Positions 34,718 to 46,472 of a stretch of 64,000 nucleotides of DNA are shown in pieces; position 1 is the stretch's first letter, and each line of letters opens with the position of its first letter. This DNA comes from Gnetum montanum (taxonomy: Eukaryota; Streptophyta; Gnetopsida; Gnetales; Gnetaceae). The notes beneath the pieces were generated by a model. The model saw only the letters and a list, made by a program, of their open reading frames with translations, was not told the DNA's origin and ran no database searches. The position numbers and the translations under genes were made by a program. The stretch is taken from positions 60,433 to 124,432 of the forward strand of contig MNCI01014977.1 in NCBI GenBank assembly GCA_015680685.1, given 5' to 3'.

Positions 34718-34885
34718 GTACAGTGTTGCAGGTGCCCTCTTCTTTCTCAGCTGCAGCATTGGCAACTTTCTCTTCTTTCTGGTCAGCCTTGTGAATTCCA
34801 GCACATCAAAGCAAAGGCATGGTTCGTAAATAAAGAAGTATGCAACAGGGTAACCTTTCATAAAATGACGTAAATTTCATGACAC

Positions 34886-35275
34886 ATCAGCATTATGCAC
34901 GATGTTACCGAAATGGCCTGTTGTTGAGAAGCATTATACATAAAGTTGCGTTACGGAAATGGCGTGTTGAGAAGCGTATGCATAAAGTTGCATTATCGAA
35001 ATGGCCTGAAATTTTAGTTACACGTCACCGTTATGTAAAAAGTTGCGTTACCGAAATGGCCTGTTGAGAAGCATTATGCATAAAGTTGCGTTACCGAAAT
35101 GGCGTGTTGAGAAGCGTATGCATAAAGTTGCATTATCGAAATGGCCTGAAATTTTAGTTACACGTCACTGTTATGTAAAAAGTTGCATTACCGAAATGGC
35201 CTGTCTTTAATTTTAGTTACAAGTCAGCATTATGCACAAAGTTGTGTTACCAAAATGGCCTGTGGAAAGTCAACG
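34886..35275. repeat. Higher-order tandem array built on a GTTACCGAAATGGCCTG core
   Basis: The core word AAATGGC recurs at 34911, 34957, 34999, 35054, 35097, 35139, 35194 and 35253. Spacings 42-43, 42 and 55 repeat, giving a 140-bp higher-order unit; GTTGCGTTAC(C/G)GAAATGGCG at 34945 reappears at 35085. Subunits carry GTTGAGAAGC(A/G)TATGCATAAA or GAAATTTTAGTTACACGTCA. It lies 0.65-1.0 kb upstream of the root-cap-like pseudogene start. Confidence 0.9.
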
Positions 35276-35406
35276 TTAACGTTACCGCCAATGGCCTCTC
35301 GGCCAAATTAAAAAATAGAATTTGGATGTAATTATATAAAGTTCTCTCTCTCCATGCATTTGAAGAAAATTATGCGATACACAAGAAGCAAATACCTATG
35401 GTTAAG

Positions 35407-36024
35407 TTAATATCTCATATTAACACCCAAATTCAACAGCATTTTCCATCTACTTTCATGTAGTCCAAAAACATGTTCTATCTTTACTTGTTCTTGAAAT
35501 AAGTACTTATGGAAAAGAATATAATTTTTAGAAGAACTATTTTCCAATAGCTTTAATATCATATGATAGAGGGTATACAAAATCACCAACCAAATAAGAA
35601 AGAATATTTTTTCCACCAATGTGAAAAGGAGGAGAAGCAAGAATTTCTCTACTATACATCTTTTCTTTAATTGTTAAAACGTGTGAATGTTCAGCATCAT
35701 GTGCACTTATAGGAGTATCAATACATATATCATCAATATTATACAAATAATGTCTATTCATGAAACTTATAGGATTGTATCTTTTCTTTAATTTTCTTTA
35801 ATTGTTGAAACGTTTGAATGTTGAGCATCATGTGCACTTATAGGAGTATCAATACATGTATCATCAATATTATAAAAATAATGTCTATTTATGAAACTTA
35901 TAGGATTGTATTTAGCATCAGCAGCATGGGCTAATCTTATACACACACCATTAATGATCCTATACATATTATAAATGACTCCACACTTGGAAGGTGGTAA
36001 TGTTAATGATTGAAACTTATTCAA
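35407..36024 (-). pseudogene. PIF/Harbinger-type transposase relic with internal duplication
   Basis: The minus strand reads YFYNIDDTCIDTPISAHDA..., ...SPPFHIGGKN, SYLVGDFVYPLSYDI, and in the next frame FQEQVKIEHVFGLHESRWKMLLNLGVNMRY. These match the end of DDE-type Harbinger nucleases (LLGDSAYPLS and the RVxIExxFGLLKxRW region). A segment of about 130 bp encoding NIDD(I/T)CIDTPISAHDA(E/Q)HS is duplicated in tandem (35661-35780 and 35791-35920). Frameshifts make it inactive. Confidence 0.6.
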
Positions 36025-37237
36025 GATTTTTTGAAGTTGTGTACTTAAAGAAACTTGAATACAATTCTCCTACATATAATCTACAAGAATATCAACTATT
36101 AGATTAGTATATTTTTTCAAACATATACATGATGAATAATCAAATGTTAGCTAATAGTTGTTAATAAATTTTGTTCCATAGAGTTATTTTTAGAATAAAA
36201 TTTTATGTATAATGTATCTAGGCATTCTGGCTCAAATTTCCATATTTGTACATTGTGGAAAATTTCAACATTTTCTGTTTGAACATCTTTCAATAAAATG
36301 ATTTCTTGGTATTTTTGTCAAAATAGTTGTGATGATTTGTAACAAGTAATCAAAATCTTGTAATTCCAAAAATCCTTTAAAGGCAAGTTTATAACATTGA
36401 TATTATTATCTATTTTGTTATGGAATAAACTACCTACAGAAATAGTTGTGTATAAATGAAAAGTAAAAAAATAAAAAAAAAATTGTAGTTTAATTCAAAT
36501 AAAGACATTTCAAAGTATTCAAGAGATAAAATTCTTACAATTATATCTTTCATCTTTTTCACTTGTTAGAATAGAAAAGCTATGTTGTGCACAAAGGAAA
36601 GAAAAATATTGGGTAGGCATAGTAGAAAAGAAAAACACTGGCTATACACAACATAAAGTAAAATTGTAGCTATACACCAATAAAAAGCAAAGTATATATA
36701 AAATTCTCTTCAATCTTCTGGTTGGTTTCAATCTTATTGTTGATATATCCCTTGATATCATCTAGAAAATACTAAGAAAATCTCATTATTTTCCTATGGT
36801 TTAGTCTCACAATCTTTCTTTGTTCGCTATAATTGTTATTTATTTTCTCTATTGCATTTGAGCACCTTAGCTAAAAAGACCAATAAAATTGGATTTAAAG
36901 TATTTTAACTCATCACTATTATAATCAGGAATAGTTAGTAACAACTGCTAAGGATCATTGTGTGCTTTGGTACATAGAAATTGTTGACCATGGTCAATAT
37001 AATAACAAAGCATTGTTACTAAAAGTCTAACCAAGCATTTAATGTTAAGCACACACTAAAATGAAGCACTTGGTAATGTGACTTGGATATTATTTCAACA
37101 ATGTTTACCTTCAAGGCATATAATCAAGTTAGAACTTTATCACTTTATAACTCAATATTGCCTAGCGGTATTGGAACCCAAAACATTTTCAACAATAGTT
37201 ATCCCCAAGACATATATTCAAATTAGAACTTTCTAAT
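36025..37237. other. AT-rich intergenic DNA with a SINE fragment
   Basis: Nothing coding is supported. At 37127-37184, on the minus strand, the sequence contains TTTTGGGTTCCAATACC and ATTGAGTTATAAAG. These are the tail parts of the SINE found complete at 37238 and 23570, so this is a truncated copy. Confidence 0.45.
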
Positions 37238-37380
37238 AATGAGGTGTTAGCCTAGTGGTAAAAAATCTTGATTGAAAGCTCAAGTCATGGGTTTGGTTTT
37301 GTTAAACAATGTTGAGTTATAAAGTTCTAATTGGACTATAGATCTTCAGGTGCACCTATTATAATTATTTTGGGTTCCAA
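37238..37380 (+). mobile_element. tRNA-derived SINE, copy 2
   Basis: The head AATGAGGTGTTAGCCTAGTGG contains an A-box-like word. GGGTTTGGTTTTG about 45 bases later is in B-box position. The body GTTGAGTTATAAAGTTCTAATTGG and the end TTTTGGGTTCCAA match copy 1 at 23570-23706 on the opposite strand. Confidence 0.65.
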
Positions 37381-39480
37381 TACCTAAATTAGAACTTTAT
37401 AACTTAATATTACCCACCAAAATTTAACTCACAATATATTCTATACATTTTTTTATAATCACCTCAAATTTAAATATAATATTTAAACAACATCATGGCT
37501 TCATATCTTTAAGTTAGAAGTATGTTGTAAGGCTTAAAGACTTGAGCATTCAAGTTTTATTTTATATATCACATTTTATTTTCATATTTTTTTACTAGTA
37601 GTCACTTGATTTATCTTTCTATATTTGAAAGCTCACATGTGCTAACAAAGCATTCAAAATTTTATTAACATGTTGAGTTCCACCAATCCAAGTTCATTTT
37701 GCCACAAGATCTTATAAAGGTGGTAAATTTTTGGACAAAATGAGATGTTAATTTATAGCTTTATAAACTCAATTCCANACAGTCACATATAAATGGATAA
37801 AAAATGGAGTAGGAGTATATAAATTACACAAGATATCCATGTACATTTAACTCATCTAACACTCATAAGACATCAGTCTATAGAGCTAATGCAAGTCCAT
37901 GCATCTAGCATATACATACAAATGTACACTAGAGGCATCATATACAATATCCATGACTCATGGGCTTTTAAGCCAAAACTAGTAGCAACCATGTCCATCT
38001 CACACATATATACATATAACAATATGGATAGAATCATGGCACCATAGTCACCAAGTGCCTTTCTTAGATTTTTAGATATCATAAGCTCCTAGCTCCATCA
38101 CTTGTAAACAAATGAGGTTAGTACAAAGATTGAGAGGGAGCCTTTGTACATCTCCTGCTAATGTAGTCAGATGTTGTCCTAGAGATGATGTGTGGGCTCT
38201 TTGATACTTACATCAAGGTCAATATACACAAGTTGATATACATTGCCTATTAACATACATAACCACAGACATAGCCAAAATATAGTATGATATCATGATC
38301 CATAGCACATATCCATCATATTAGTCACAACTAGCATATCACTCTACAACCATGCACAATCTTATCATGGCATCACACAACTATGCCAAACTTTGTCAAA
38401 CATTGATGAAAACAAACATCAAGACTAGCATAGACATATAATTATAAATATCACATAAACCAAGCATAGCATATACAACCTCATTACAATGAATTTTCAA
38501 CAACTAGTGCTTCTAGGCTTACAATCCATACATCACAAAGCATATCAAAATGCACATCTATCTTACACTAAGCATCACATACATAGCATCACATTTATAT
38601 ATCACAGATCCTTTGGCAACTAGTGCTCTAAGGATCAAGAATAATATCATAATCATATTACATCTAATCCTCATGGTTACTAATATCTTCATACTCTATG
38701 TATAGCATGAATTCATAACATGAGTACTCATCAATCATAATAGTGCTTGCAAGTATTTTATTAGTCTTATTACTTATATCAAAATCAATGCTAATGCCTA
38801 TTACTTCATCTATAGTATTAGGCCACTAACCTTTTGAAGGGTGGATTTGTGTATATTTTAATGTTCCAAGATCTTGTACCAACCATAGGTTGCACCTATG
38901 CTCTTCAACTCTTACCATGAGGATTGAGACATAAGCCTTACTAATGCATCCTATAGGGGATCATCCTAACTTCTCTAGTGTGTCTCATCACAAATTGTTT
39001 TACACATTTATGTTAATACTACCAACATGCATGCATACACAATCATACAAATCATCAAAATGCAAATAATCACAATCTATCATAATCAAATGACCATCAT
39101 ACCATCTAGTTATACTAACCCCAAGCAACATGTGCTATAGGTATCAAGTTGATCAATGAATACAATCACATGACCAACATATCATTCAACCACACTGATT
39201 CTAAGTAACCTATGCTACAGGCATTAACCAAGTTGACCAATGCATACAATTACAATGTATCAAAATCACATAACCAACATATCATCCCACCACATTGACC
39301 CTAAGCAACTTGTGATACAAGCATCACACCACATGCACATTTCAACATATCACTAGTATTGTATTAATACCATGTACACACAAGCCATAACATCTTCATG
39401 CATATCATAAGTTATTGCAACATTCATCCATATCATTCCCAATCATATGTGATTCATACCATCTTATTGTTGGTACATTG
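37381..39480. other. C/A/T-biased low-complexity DNA
   Basis: Guanine-poor sequence with many CAT, ACA and CATCA words continues for 2 kb. No ORF or element motif was recognised. A single N is at 37778. It may be old LTR or satellite-like sequence. Confidence 0.35.
39087..39330. repeat. 80-100-bp imperfect tandem repeat, three units
   Basis: CA(A/C)AT(G/A)ACCA(A/T)CAT recurs at about 39087, 39167 and 39267. Each is followed by a CCATCTAG/CATTCAACCACA/CATCCCACCACA variant, AAGCAAC(A/T)TGTG or AAGTAACCTATG, and ACAGGCAT/ATAGGTAT/ACAAGCAT. Confidence 0.65.
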
Positions 39481-39639
39481 CTACCATGCCATGGAGCTCT
39501 TAGTGCATTTGAAGGAGAAATTCTGATTAAGGTGAACGCACAAGATTCTCTCAATACGGGGCTGGAGAGACCACATCGATGCTAGCCTTGGATGAAGAAG
39601 GACCCTTGGTAATGGCACGGCAAATATGATATGTTTAAA

Positions 39640-40391
39640 CTGTGGCAATGCCAAGCATGTAAAACGTTGAGTTGCACATGAAAATGATGGCGGACAAGAA
39701 CTACTGGAAATTAACAAAGTGATTATGAATGGTGATAATTCAGATGAATATTTAGCCATAACCTTATACCCTGCTTTAAGTTGGAAAGGGAGGGAATTCC
39801 GGAACATTGGCGCCTCTCTCAACATTCCAGGTTAAAAGACACAAGTGTTGCTATGTTGGTAAAATGGCGTGTGTAATTTCAAACCCTGAATGAACGAGGA
39901 AAGGAGCCCTCACGTCAAGGCAAACAGAAGAATGTTTGGCAGAAATCTAGCAAATATGCCCTCACAACCAGGAATGGCTGCCTTGTATTCAGGCTTCTTT
40001 AAACAAGCCCAGATCAACGATATCCCAAATCACGCAACTTCAAGAAAATGCAGAGCAAGCTCAAGCTCACTGCAGGGCACTAGAAGACATTTACTCCCAA
40101 AACAAAGCAATAAAACATGAGCAGTGGATCAATGGTACAGCATCACTGGCAGACACTAAAAGTAGAGTCAAGGAGTTGCAAAACATGATCAAAGTTTTAA
40201 ATGAACGAAGGCATGGACAAGAAAGCATAATATCGCAACAATTGTATGCTTTGTCAGAGCATGAGGATATGGGCAGAACTAATTCACAGTTGGCAACTAG
40301 TCGACAAGGTGCAATGGCCTGGTGTAACCAAGTTCTTGGATTTCACATTGAAGCTGGGCGAGGGAATCAAATGTATTTTCACCAATATTGA
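39640..40391 (+). pseudogene. Unrecognised degenerate ORF with knuckle-like motif and coiled coil
   Basis: CLNCGNAKHVKR near 39640 resembles the start of a CCHC zinc knuckle, and stops follow. From about 40008 to 40391 one frame is open for 128 codons and reads like a coiled coil: ISQITQLQENAEQAQAHCRAL, SRVKELQNMIKVLNERR, ESIISQQLYAL. A neighbouring frame gives FLDFTLKLGEGIKCIF. It may be related to the coiled-coil ORF of element A, which also ends near a WFI-LKELF stretch; that comparison is weak. I do not assign a function. Confidence 0.35.
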
Positions 40392-40540
40392 TCATGCATA
40401 CCCTGAACCAGAAGAACAACTGCTGTAAATTGGTAGCATGACTAGCATCTCATCCTTGCCTTCTTGGCACAGAGGAGTTGGTTGTGGAGTTAAACAAACA
40501 TGGTGATCTATCTAAATTTGTAAAGGCTACGTAAGAGATC

Positions 40541-40835
40541 TGGAGCTGACTTGTCCGCCATTCCTGGGGAACCTAGGCAAGTTCCAGGCATCAGGCGTAG
40601 TCACGCCATTTGGGTGGGACAACAACTACTTCAAAAATTTGCAGATGGGTCAGGGACTGTTTTTCTCAGATCAAAATCTTTACAGCAAAAATGTCATGTG
40701 GGAGATGGTATCAAATCTGGCCGCATCACCGCAGCTCTTCTTCTCTGCATTTTCTGCGTCCATGATCAAGCTCACTCACAGAACGACGATAATGACGGAA
40801 ATCGGAATAAAGAAGTTTGCTGCCCCATGACTTTG
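40541..40835 (+). pseudogene. Class III peroxidase last-exon relic
   Basis: The plus frame reads ELTCPPFLGNLGKFQASG, then VVTPFGWDNNYFKNLQMGQG, LFFSDQNLYSKN, and FFSAFSASMIKL. This matches the peroxidase C-terminal pattern TP..FDN.Y(Y/F).NL..G.GL..SDQ.L...FF..F..AM.KL. After a frameshift, NDGNRNKEVCCP resembles the end G..GEIR..C. The upstream heme and distal histidine exons are absent. It is plausibly a captured or degraded plant gene fragment. Confidence 0.6.
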
Positions 40836-41063
40836 TCTTTGGTCTTGGCCTCTGCTGCACTTGCGATGACAACAAAAACGGAATTGTGGATAGTGGCGGG
40901 CATGAGCATCGAGCAACACCTGCTGGTAAAAAGATGACATTCATCATTCTTTTTCTCTTTCATGGCAGAAAACCCTAAGACGGTTGCTTGGCTTGCATCA
41001 TTTACTAAGTAGATTTCTACAAGCGCGTTTCTTGAATCTTTTATTGCATTGAAAAGGGAAGAA

Positions 41064-41530
41064 TGTAAAATAAATTTGTGAATTGCACAAGGAATTTAGA
41101 TGCATAGATGCATAGATAACCAGCAATGCACAATGCGGAAGATGCATAGATAACCAGCAATGCACAATGCGGAAGCTAATGACACAAAAAATTCACATGC
41201 ATAAATAATTGGAAATGCACAATGTCAAAGCAAATGAAACGGACCTTCAGCCATTGATGCTTTGGATTAAACTTGGTATTCTTTCGCACTAGTGCTATGC
41301 AATAATGGTGTATGCAACTTCTAAACGTCTGTGAAAGAGACTAGAACTACAATCCTGCTATGATTCTTGGTGCCTTTGTTCTCCATCAAAAACAAATTTA
41401 TAGGCCATAGAATTAATTACCATGCGAAATTTGAAAAAAATAAGACCCAATGCCAATGCGTAAACGTGTATTCGGCCACCTTGATGTGTTAATGTATGTG
41501 TAAATGTGAAAATGCATAACACATGTTACA
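41064..41530 (-). repeat. 3' LTR of the copia element
   Basis: The plus strand starts TGTAAAATAAATTTGTG and ends ACATGTTACA. It aligns with 46473-46919 over its length (GATGCATAAATAACC, CAGCCATTGATGC, CACTAGTGCT, TTTATAGGCCA). A 40-bp segment (GATGCATAGATAACCAGCAATGCACAATGCGGAAG) is tandemly duplicated near 41108-41175 in this copy only. Confidence 0.85.
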
Positions 41531-41546
41531 ATCTTCCACTTGGTCT
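41531..41546 (-). promoter_or_regulatory. Polypurine tract of the copia element
   Basis: The element strand reads ACCAAGTGGAAGAT next to the LTR start TGTAACATG, the usual copia arrangement. Confidence 0.7.
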
Positions 41547-41801
41547 CCATATTTAATCAAGTAGAAATAAATGCATCAATCATAGTTTTTCTTAATGTAA
41601 ATATTATCTTCCATGTATTACAACACATTATCTCTCAACGTAATTCCTTATATGGTAACTAGCTTTATGAATAAACCAATGTTCATTCTAGGTACTGCCA
41701 TATGTGAATTTTTTTTCATAACTGTATGTGCAAATCATATGAGAAAACAACACAACTGAATAAGAGTTTCATTAAGACTATAAAGTTGTATGTACAACAA
41801 A

Positions 41802-44600
41802 TTACATTATGAAACTAAGTCCTATCAGAACTACATGATCCTTAAATGACTTCGGTGGCATTCCTTTTGTCAAAGGATTAACTATTATCAATTCAGTGCT
41901 AATATGCTCAATGACCGCTTTGTTTTGCTTAATGCGTTCCCTTATGGCTAAGTACTTTATGTCAATGTCTTTACTTCGACTATCACTCTTATTATTCTTA
42001 GCCATAAAGACAACAACTGAATTGTCATAAAACATTCTTAATAACCTAGATCTAGGATCCACAATTCTAAGCCCTGATATGAAACTCTTTAGCCATACAC
42101 CATGTGAAGTAGCCTCAAAATAAGAAACAAACTCTACCTCCATGGTGGAAGTAGCAGTCAAAGTTTTCTTTCCACTCCTATAACTAGCGTAAAAACATAA
42201 CTAGATGTTGATTTCCATGAATCAACGTAGCTAGCAAAGTTTGAATTAGAGAAGCTAGTCACCTCCAAGAAGTCAGTTCATTTATACACAAGCATGTAAT
42301 TTTTTGTACCTTGAAGGTACCTCATCACTTTCTTTGTAGTTCTCTAGTGGTTAATACCTAGATTACCTTGATATCTGTCCAACATTTCCATAGCAAATGC
42401 AATTTTAGGTCTTGTGCAAACCTGAGCATACATAAGGCTTCCAACAGCTAAAGCATGTGGAATGTTGCTCATCTGACTTTTCTCTAAATCATTCCTATCA
42501 TAATGGGTGCTATACTTGGTGAACAATCTTTCATCCAAAACCTCTCTAAAACTTTATTGATATAGGTTTCTTGCGACAATCCTATAATACATCTAGATTT
42601 GTCCCTATGGATATGAATGCCAATGACATAAGATACCTCACCCATATCCTTTATGTCGAAATTCTTAGAGAAAAAATGTTTCACCTTGTATAGAAATCCA
42701 TTATGATTGGTTGCAAGAAGGATATCATCCACATATAGAACAAGGAAACAAATTTTGCTCCCACTGACCTTCTAGTATATACATTGATCCATGATGTTTT
42801 CTTCAAAACTAAATGAAGTGATGATATCATGGAATTTTAAGTACCATTGACAGGAGGCCTATTTCAATCCATATATGGATTTCTTGAGCTTGCATAGCAA
42901 TTGCTCATCATCACTAGAGGAAAATCCTTCAGGTTGTTTCATATAAACCTCTTCCTTTAGATCACCATTGAGGAATGTTGTTTTTATATTTATTTGATAT
43001 AATTCAAGATCAAAATGGACAACCAATGTCACGATAACATGAATGGAGTCCTTCTTAGATATAGGAGAAAAGGTCTCCTTGTAATTTATTCCCTCTTTCT
43101 GAGTGAACCCTTTGGCAACAAGTTTGGCCTTATATCTTTCATGTTGTCCAATGAGTTTTTCTTAGTCTTGAAGATCCATTTGCATCCAATGGAATTTACA
43201 CCATCAAGTAACTTTACAAAATCCCAAACTCCATTAGATGACATAGAGTTCATTTCATCTTTCATGGCATCATATCACAAGTTAGATTCCTTACAACTCA
43301 TGGCTTGTGAAAATGTTTCAGGATCATTTTTGGCTCCTATGTTGTAGTCAAACTCCTATAGATACACCATATAGTCACTAGGAATCATTGATTGCCTTAC
43401 TCTAGTAGATCTTCTTAATGTTGGTTCATCATCCTCTTGAGGATCATGATGTTCAATTGGCTGTTCAATAGGTTCTAGTATCTGTTGTTCAGTTGGATCT
43501 ACTACTTCTTGGTCAGTAGTTTGTGGAACTTCAATGATTGGTTGTTGTTCATTACACATTTGTTCTCTAGGCATATTGTGCACAATAATCAATCTATCAT
43601 TTGAAGTAGTAGGTTAAGCATTTGTATGATCTATTTCCAAAACAATGTTTCAAGATCTATTGCTCCTACTAATTAAGTCATTCTCAAGAAATTTAGCATT
43701 TCTTGATTCCACAAGCCTAGTAGTTTGTGATGAGCAATAAAATTTGTATCCCTTAGACCATTTAGCATATCCAACGAAATGCCCACTTATGGTCCTTGGG
43801 TCCAACTTCTTTTCTTGTGGATTATAGACTCTTATTTCAAACGAGCATTTTCAAACATGTACATGTCGCAAACTTGGTTTCCAACCTTTCCATAATTCAA
43901 ATGGTGTCTTTGAGACAGCCTTGGTTGGAACTTGATTTAATATATACACCATTGTCTTGGGAGCTTTAGTCCACAAGGACTTAGGAAGCTTGGAGTTGCT
44001 AAGCATACTCCACATCATGTCCAATAATGTTCAATTTCTTCTTTCTTCCACACCATTCTGGCCTGGAGAACTAAGCATAGTGTACTAGGCAACAATTCCA
44101 TGCTCTTGAAGAAACTTAGCAAATGGACCAGGTGCTTATCCATCATTAGTATATCTACGATAGTATTCACCACCTCTATCAGATCTCACTAACTTATTTT
44201 CTTACTACATTGTTTCTCTACTTTAGCCTTAAACACCTTAAAGGCATCTAAAGCTTCGCTCTTGTTATGAACCAGGTAGAGATACATATATCGTGAGTAA
44301 TCATCAATAAAGGTAATAAAATAATTTTGACCTTGTGCATCCATATCTAGACTATAAATATCTATATGTATGATCTCTAATATTTTTGAACTCCTCTTGG
44401 CACATTTCTTTGACATATTGGTCTGCTTTCCCTTTATGTAATCCACACAAGTGTCAAAGTCAGTAAAATCTAGAGTATTAAGTACTCCATCATTTACTAA
44501 TCTCTTATTTTTCTCAATAGAGATATGTCCTAATCTATGATGCCACAACATAGAGGATTCATCATTCATAACACATCTCTTATGCCAACATGAACATGCA
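41802..44600 (-). pseudogene. Copia pol: integrase, reverse transcriptase, RNase H
   Basis: Integrase (44189-44569) begins with LWHHRLGH and CVDYIKGKQT, where the zinc-binding CxxC has become CxxY. The catalytic DDE set is visible as HIDIYSLD, FIDDYSR and RGGEYY. RT carries YVDDILLATNHNG near 42730 and DMGEVSYVIGIHIHRD. RNase H is at 41802-42161 (TMEVEFVSYFEATSHGVWLK, MFYDNSVV, DIDIKYLAIRE). The stops between these blocks show the copy is dead. Confidence 0.9.
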
Positions 44601-44949
44601 TAGAAGTATAAGAAGTTTCTTTTTGTATATTAATGTTGAAAAGACCATCTATCAATGTACCACTTCCAATACATTCAGATTTATAATATAGACTAAATAT
44701 AGTATCTAAAAAATTAAAGGAAAATCCCAATGATACAAACCTTGAAATAGAAATTGAATTAATTGGAAAACTAGGAATTTAAATGGTCTTTTCCAACTCT
44801 AAAACAAAACCACTACTTAAAACTAATTTGCATGTTCCAATTGCCTCCACATGTAAGTGCATCTTGTTGCCTGAATAGATGTAAGACTCACTTCCCATTG
44901 GCTTCCTTAGGTTCTGCATCCCCTACAAGGAATTGGTAATATGGATTGT

Positions 44950-45831
44950 AGAAATAGAGTCAATCCACCATGTGTCATGGCCAACATTAACCATATTAGA
45001 CTCAAAACAAACAAGTGAGAGTTAAGTACCTTTCTTTTCAAGCCATTTCTGATATTTAAGACAATCCTTTTTTATGTGTCCTTTCTTTTTGTAGAAAAAG
45101 CATCTGGATTCCTTCTTACTATCAGCTTGTGCAAGTAATTTGACCTTCCACTTGCCTTTGGCTTGTTCTTTACACTTTTCTTATGTGACCAGATGCACAT
45201 TCTCTTTCACTTCCATCGCAAGTCTACCCTCTTCTTGCACACACATGATCATTAGTTCATTGATTGACCATTTGTCCCTCTGTGTGTTATAAGAAATCTT
45301 AAAAGGTCTGTACTATAGTGGGAGTGTGTTTAAGATGTAGTGCACAAGGAAAGATTCTAACATCTTAACCTCAAGTGTTTTGAGTTGAGCCGCTATATCC
45401 CTCATTTGCATCATGTGCTCATGCACACCATGAATTTCGGTGAGCTTCATGGATGAGAACTTTATTATTAAGGTGGTAGCCAACACTTTGTTTGATGACT
45501 CAAATTTTTCATCAATTGCCTTTAACAAAATGTGCACATTGTCATACTGTTCCAGTGAACCATGCATACTAGTTGAGATCTTGGTTTTTATGAACATGAC
45601 GTAGAGACAATTACATCGCTCCCATTTTTCATAATTACCAATATCATCCGGATGGTTGGTTGTTGTAACGGTAGGTGGTTCATCCTTACGGATAGCATAA
45701 TCAATGTCCATCCAGCCTAAATGAAGAAGAATTCTCTTCTTTCACACCTTATAATTATCACCCTTTAATTCAGGAATGTTACATTTGAAATCAAAGTACC
45801 TTACAAGTTGTACAACTGCATAATTAAACAT
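44950..45831 (-). pseudogene. Copia gag
   Basis: It starts at the ATG at 45831 (minus): CNIPELKGDNYKV, a stop where Trp is expected, then MDIDYAIRKDEPPTVT, NYEKWERCNCLYVMFIKT and MQMRDIAAQLKTLEVKM. The zinc knuckle at about 45058-45110 reads CFFYKKKGHIKKDC, with the second Cys replaced by Tyr. The leader between primer site and start is about 625 bases. Confidence 0.8.
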
Positions 45832-46455
45832 GCTTATGTCACTAAATTGGAGGTTAAAATACCATAAGACATGTTTACCAATGTAAATAATGTAAAATAT
45901 AAATCAAATGACATAAAATTACCTATGGGCTAAATTTTAAGTCAAAAAGGTTTATATATCCTTATAATGAAACTGTTAAATTATATTCCTTTTCTTAATT
46001 CCTATGGGCAAATTAAGAAAAATAATTTAACATATCATCCTAATTAATCATATTAAATATAATAAAAATTCCTATGGGATAAATTTTATTGTATTACATC
46101 TGATTACTCACAATTTAATTTTCCATATGTGATCCATAACTTTTAACAATTCTGCACAATTAAAGATGCTATGGCTACTCTCTAATCGTACAAAATAAAA
46201 GATCACGAGTTACAATTTTATGTAGGAAAAACTATGCATTACCAAATATTTAATATTCTTTAAATAAAGCAACTTTATGCATAGTTCAAAACCCCTAAAT
46301 ATCACCTAAATGGGCACCCGTCATGCCTTGCAAAAAGAAGGAATCCTCACAAAACAACATCGTAGAGGTTAGTAATTTTACAAGGATGCCCATCACAATC
46401 ATAAGTGGGCCTTCCAATTACTAACTGGTAATGGCATTAAGACAAAGATAGAAAT

Positions 46456-46470
46456 GAAGCTCCGATACCA
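46456..46470 (-). promoter_or_regulatory. Primer-binding site of the copia element (tRNA-iMet)
   Basis: The element strand reads TGGTATCGGAGCTTC two bases inside the 5' LTR. It matches the initiator tRNA-Met complement TGGTATCAGAGC except for one base. Confidence 0.75.
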
Positions 46471-46472
46471 AA

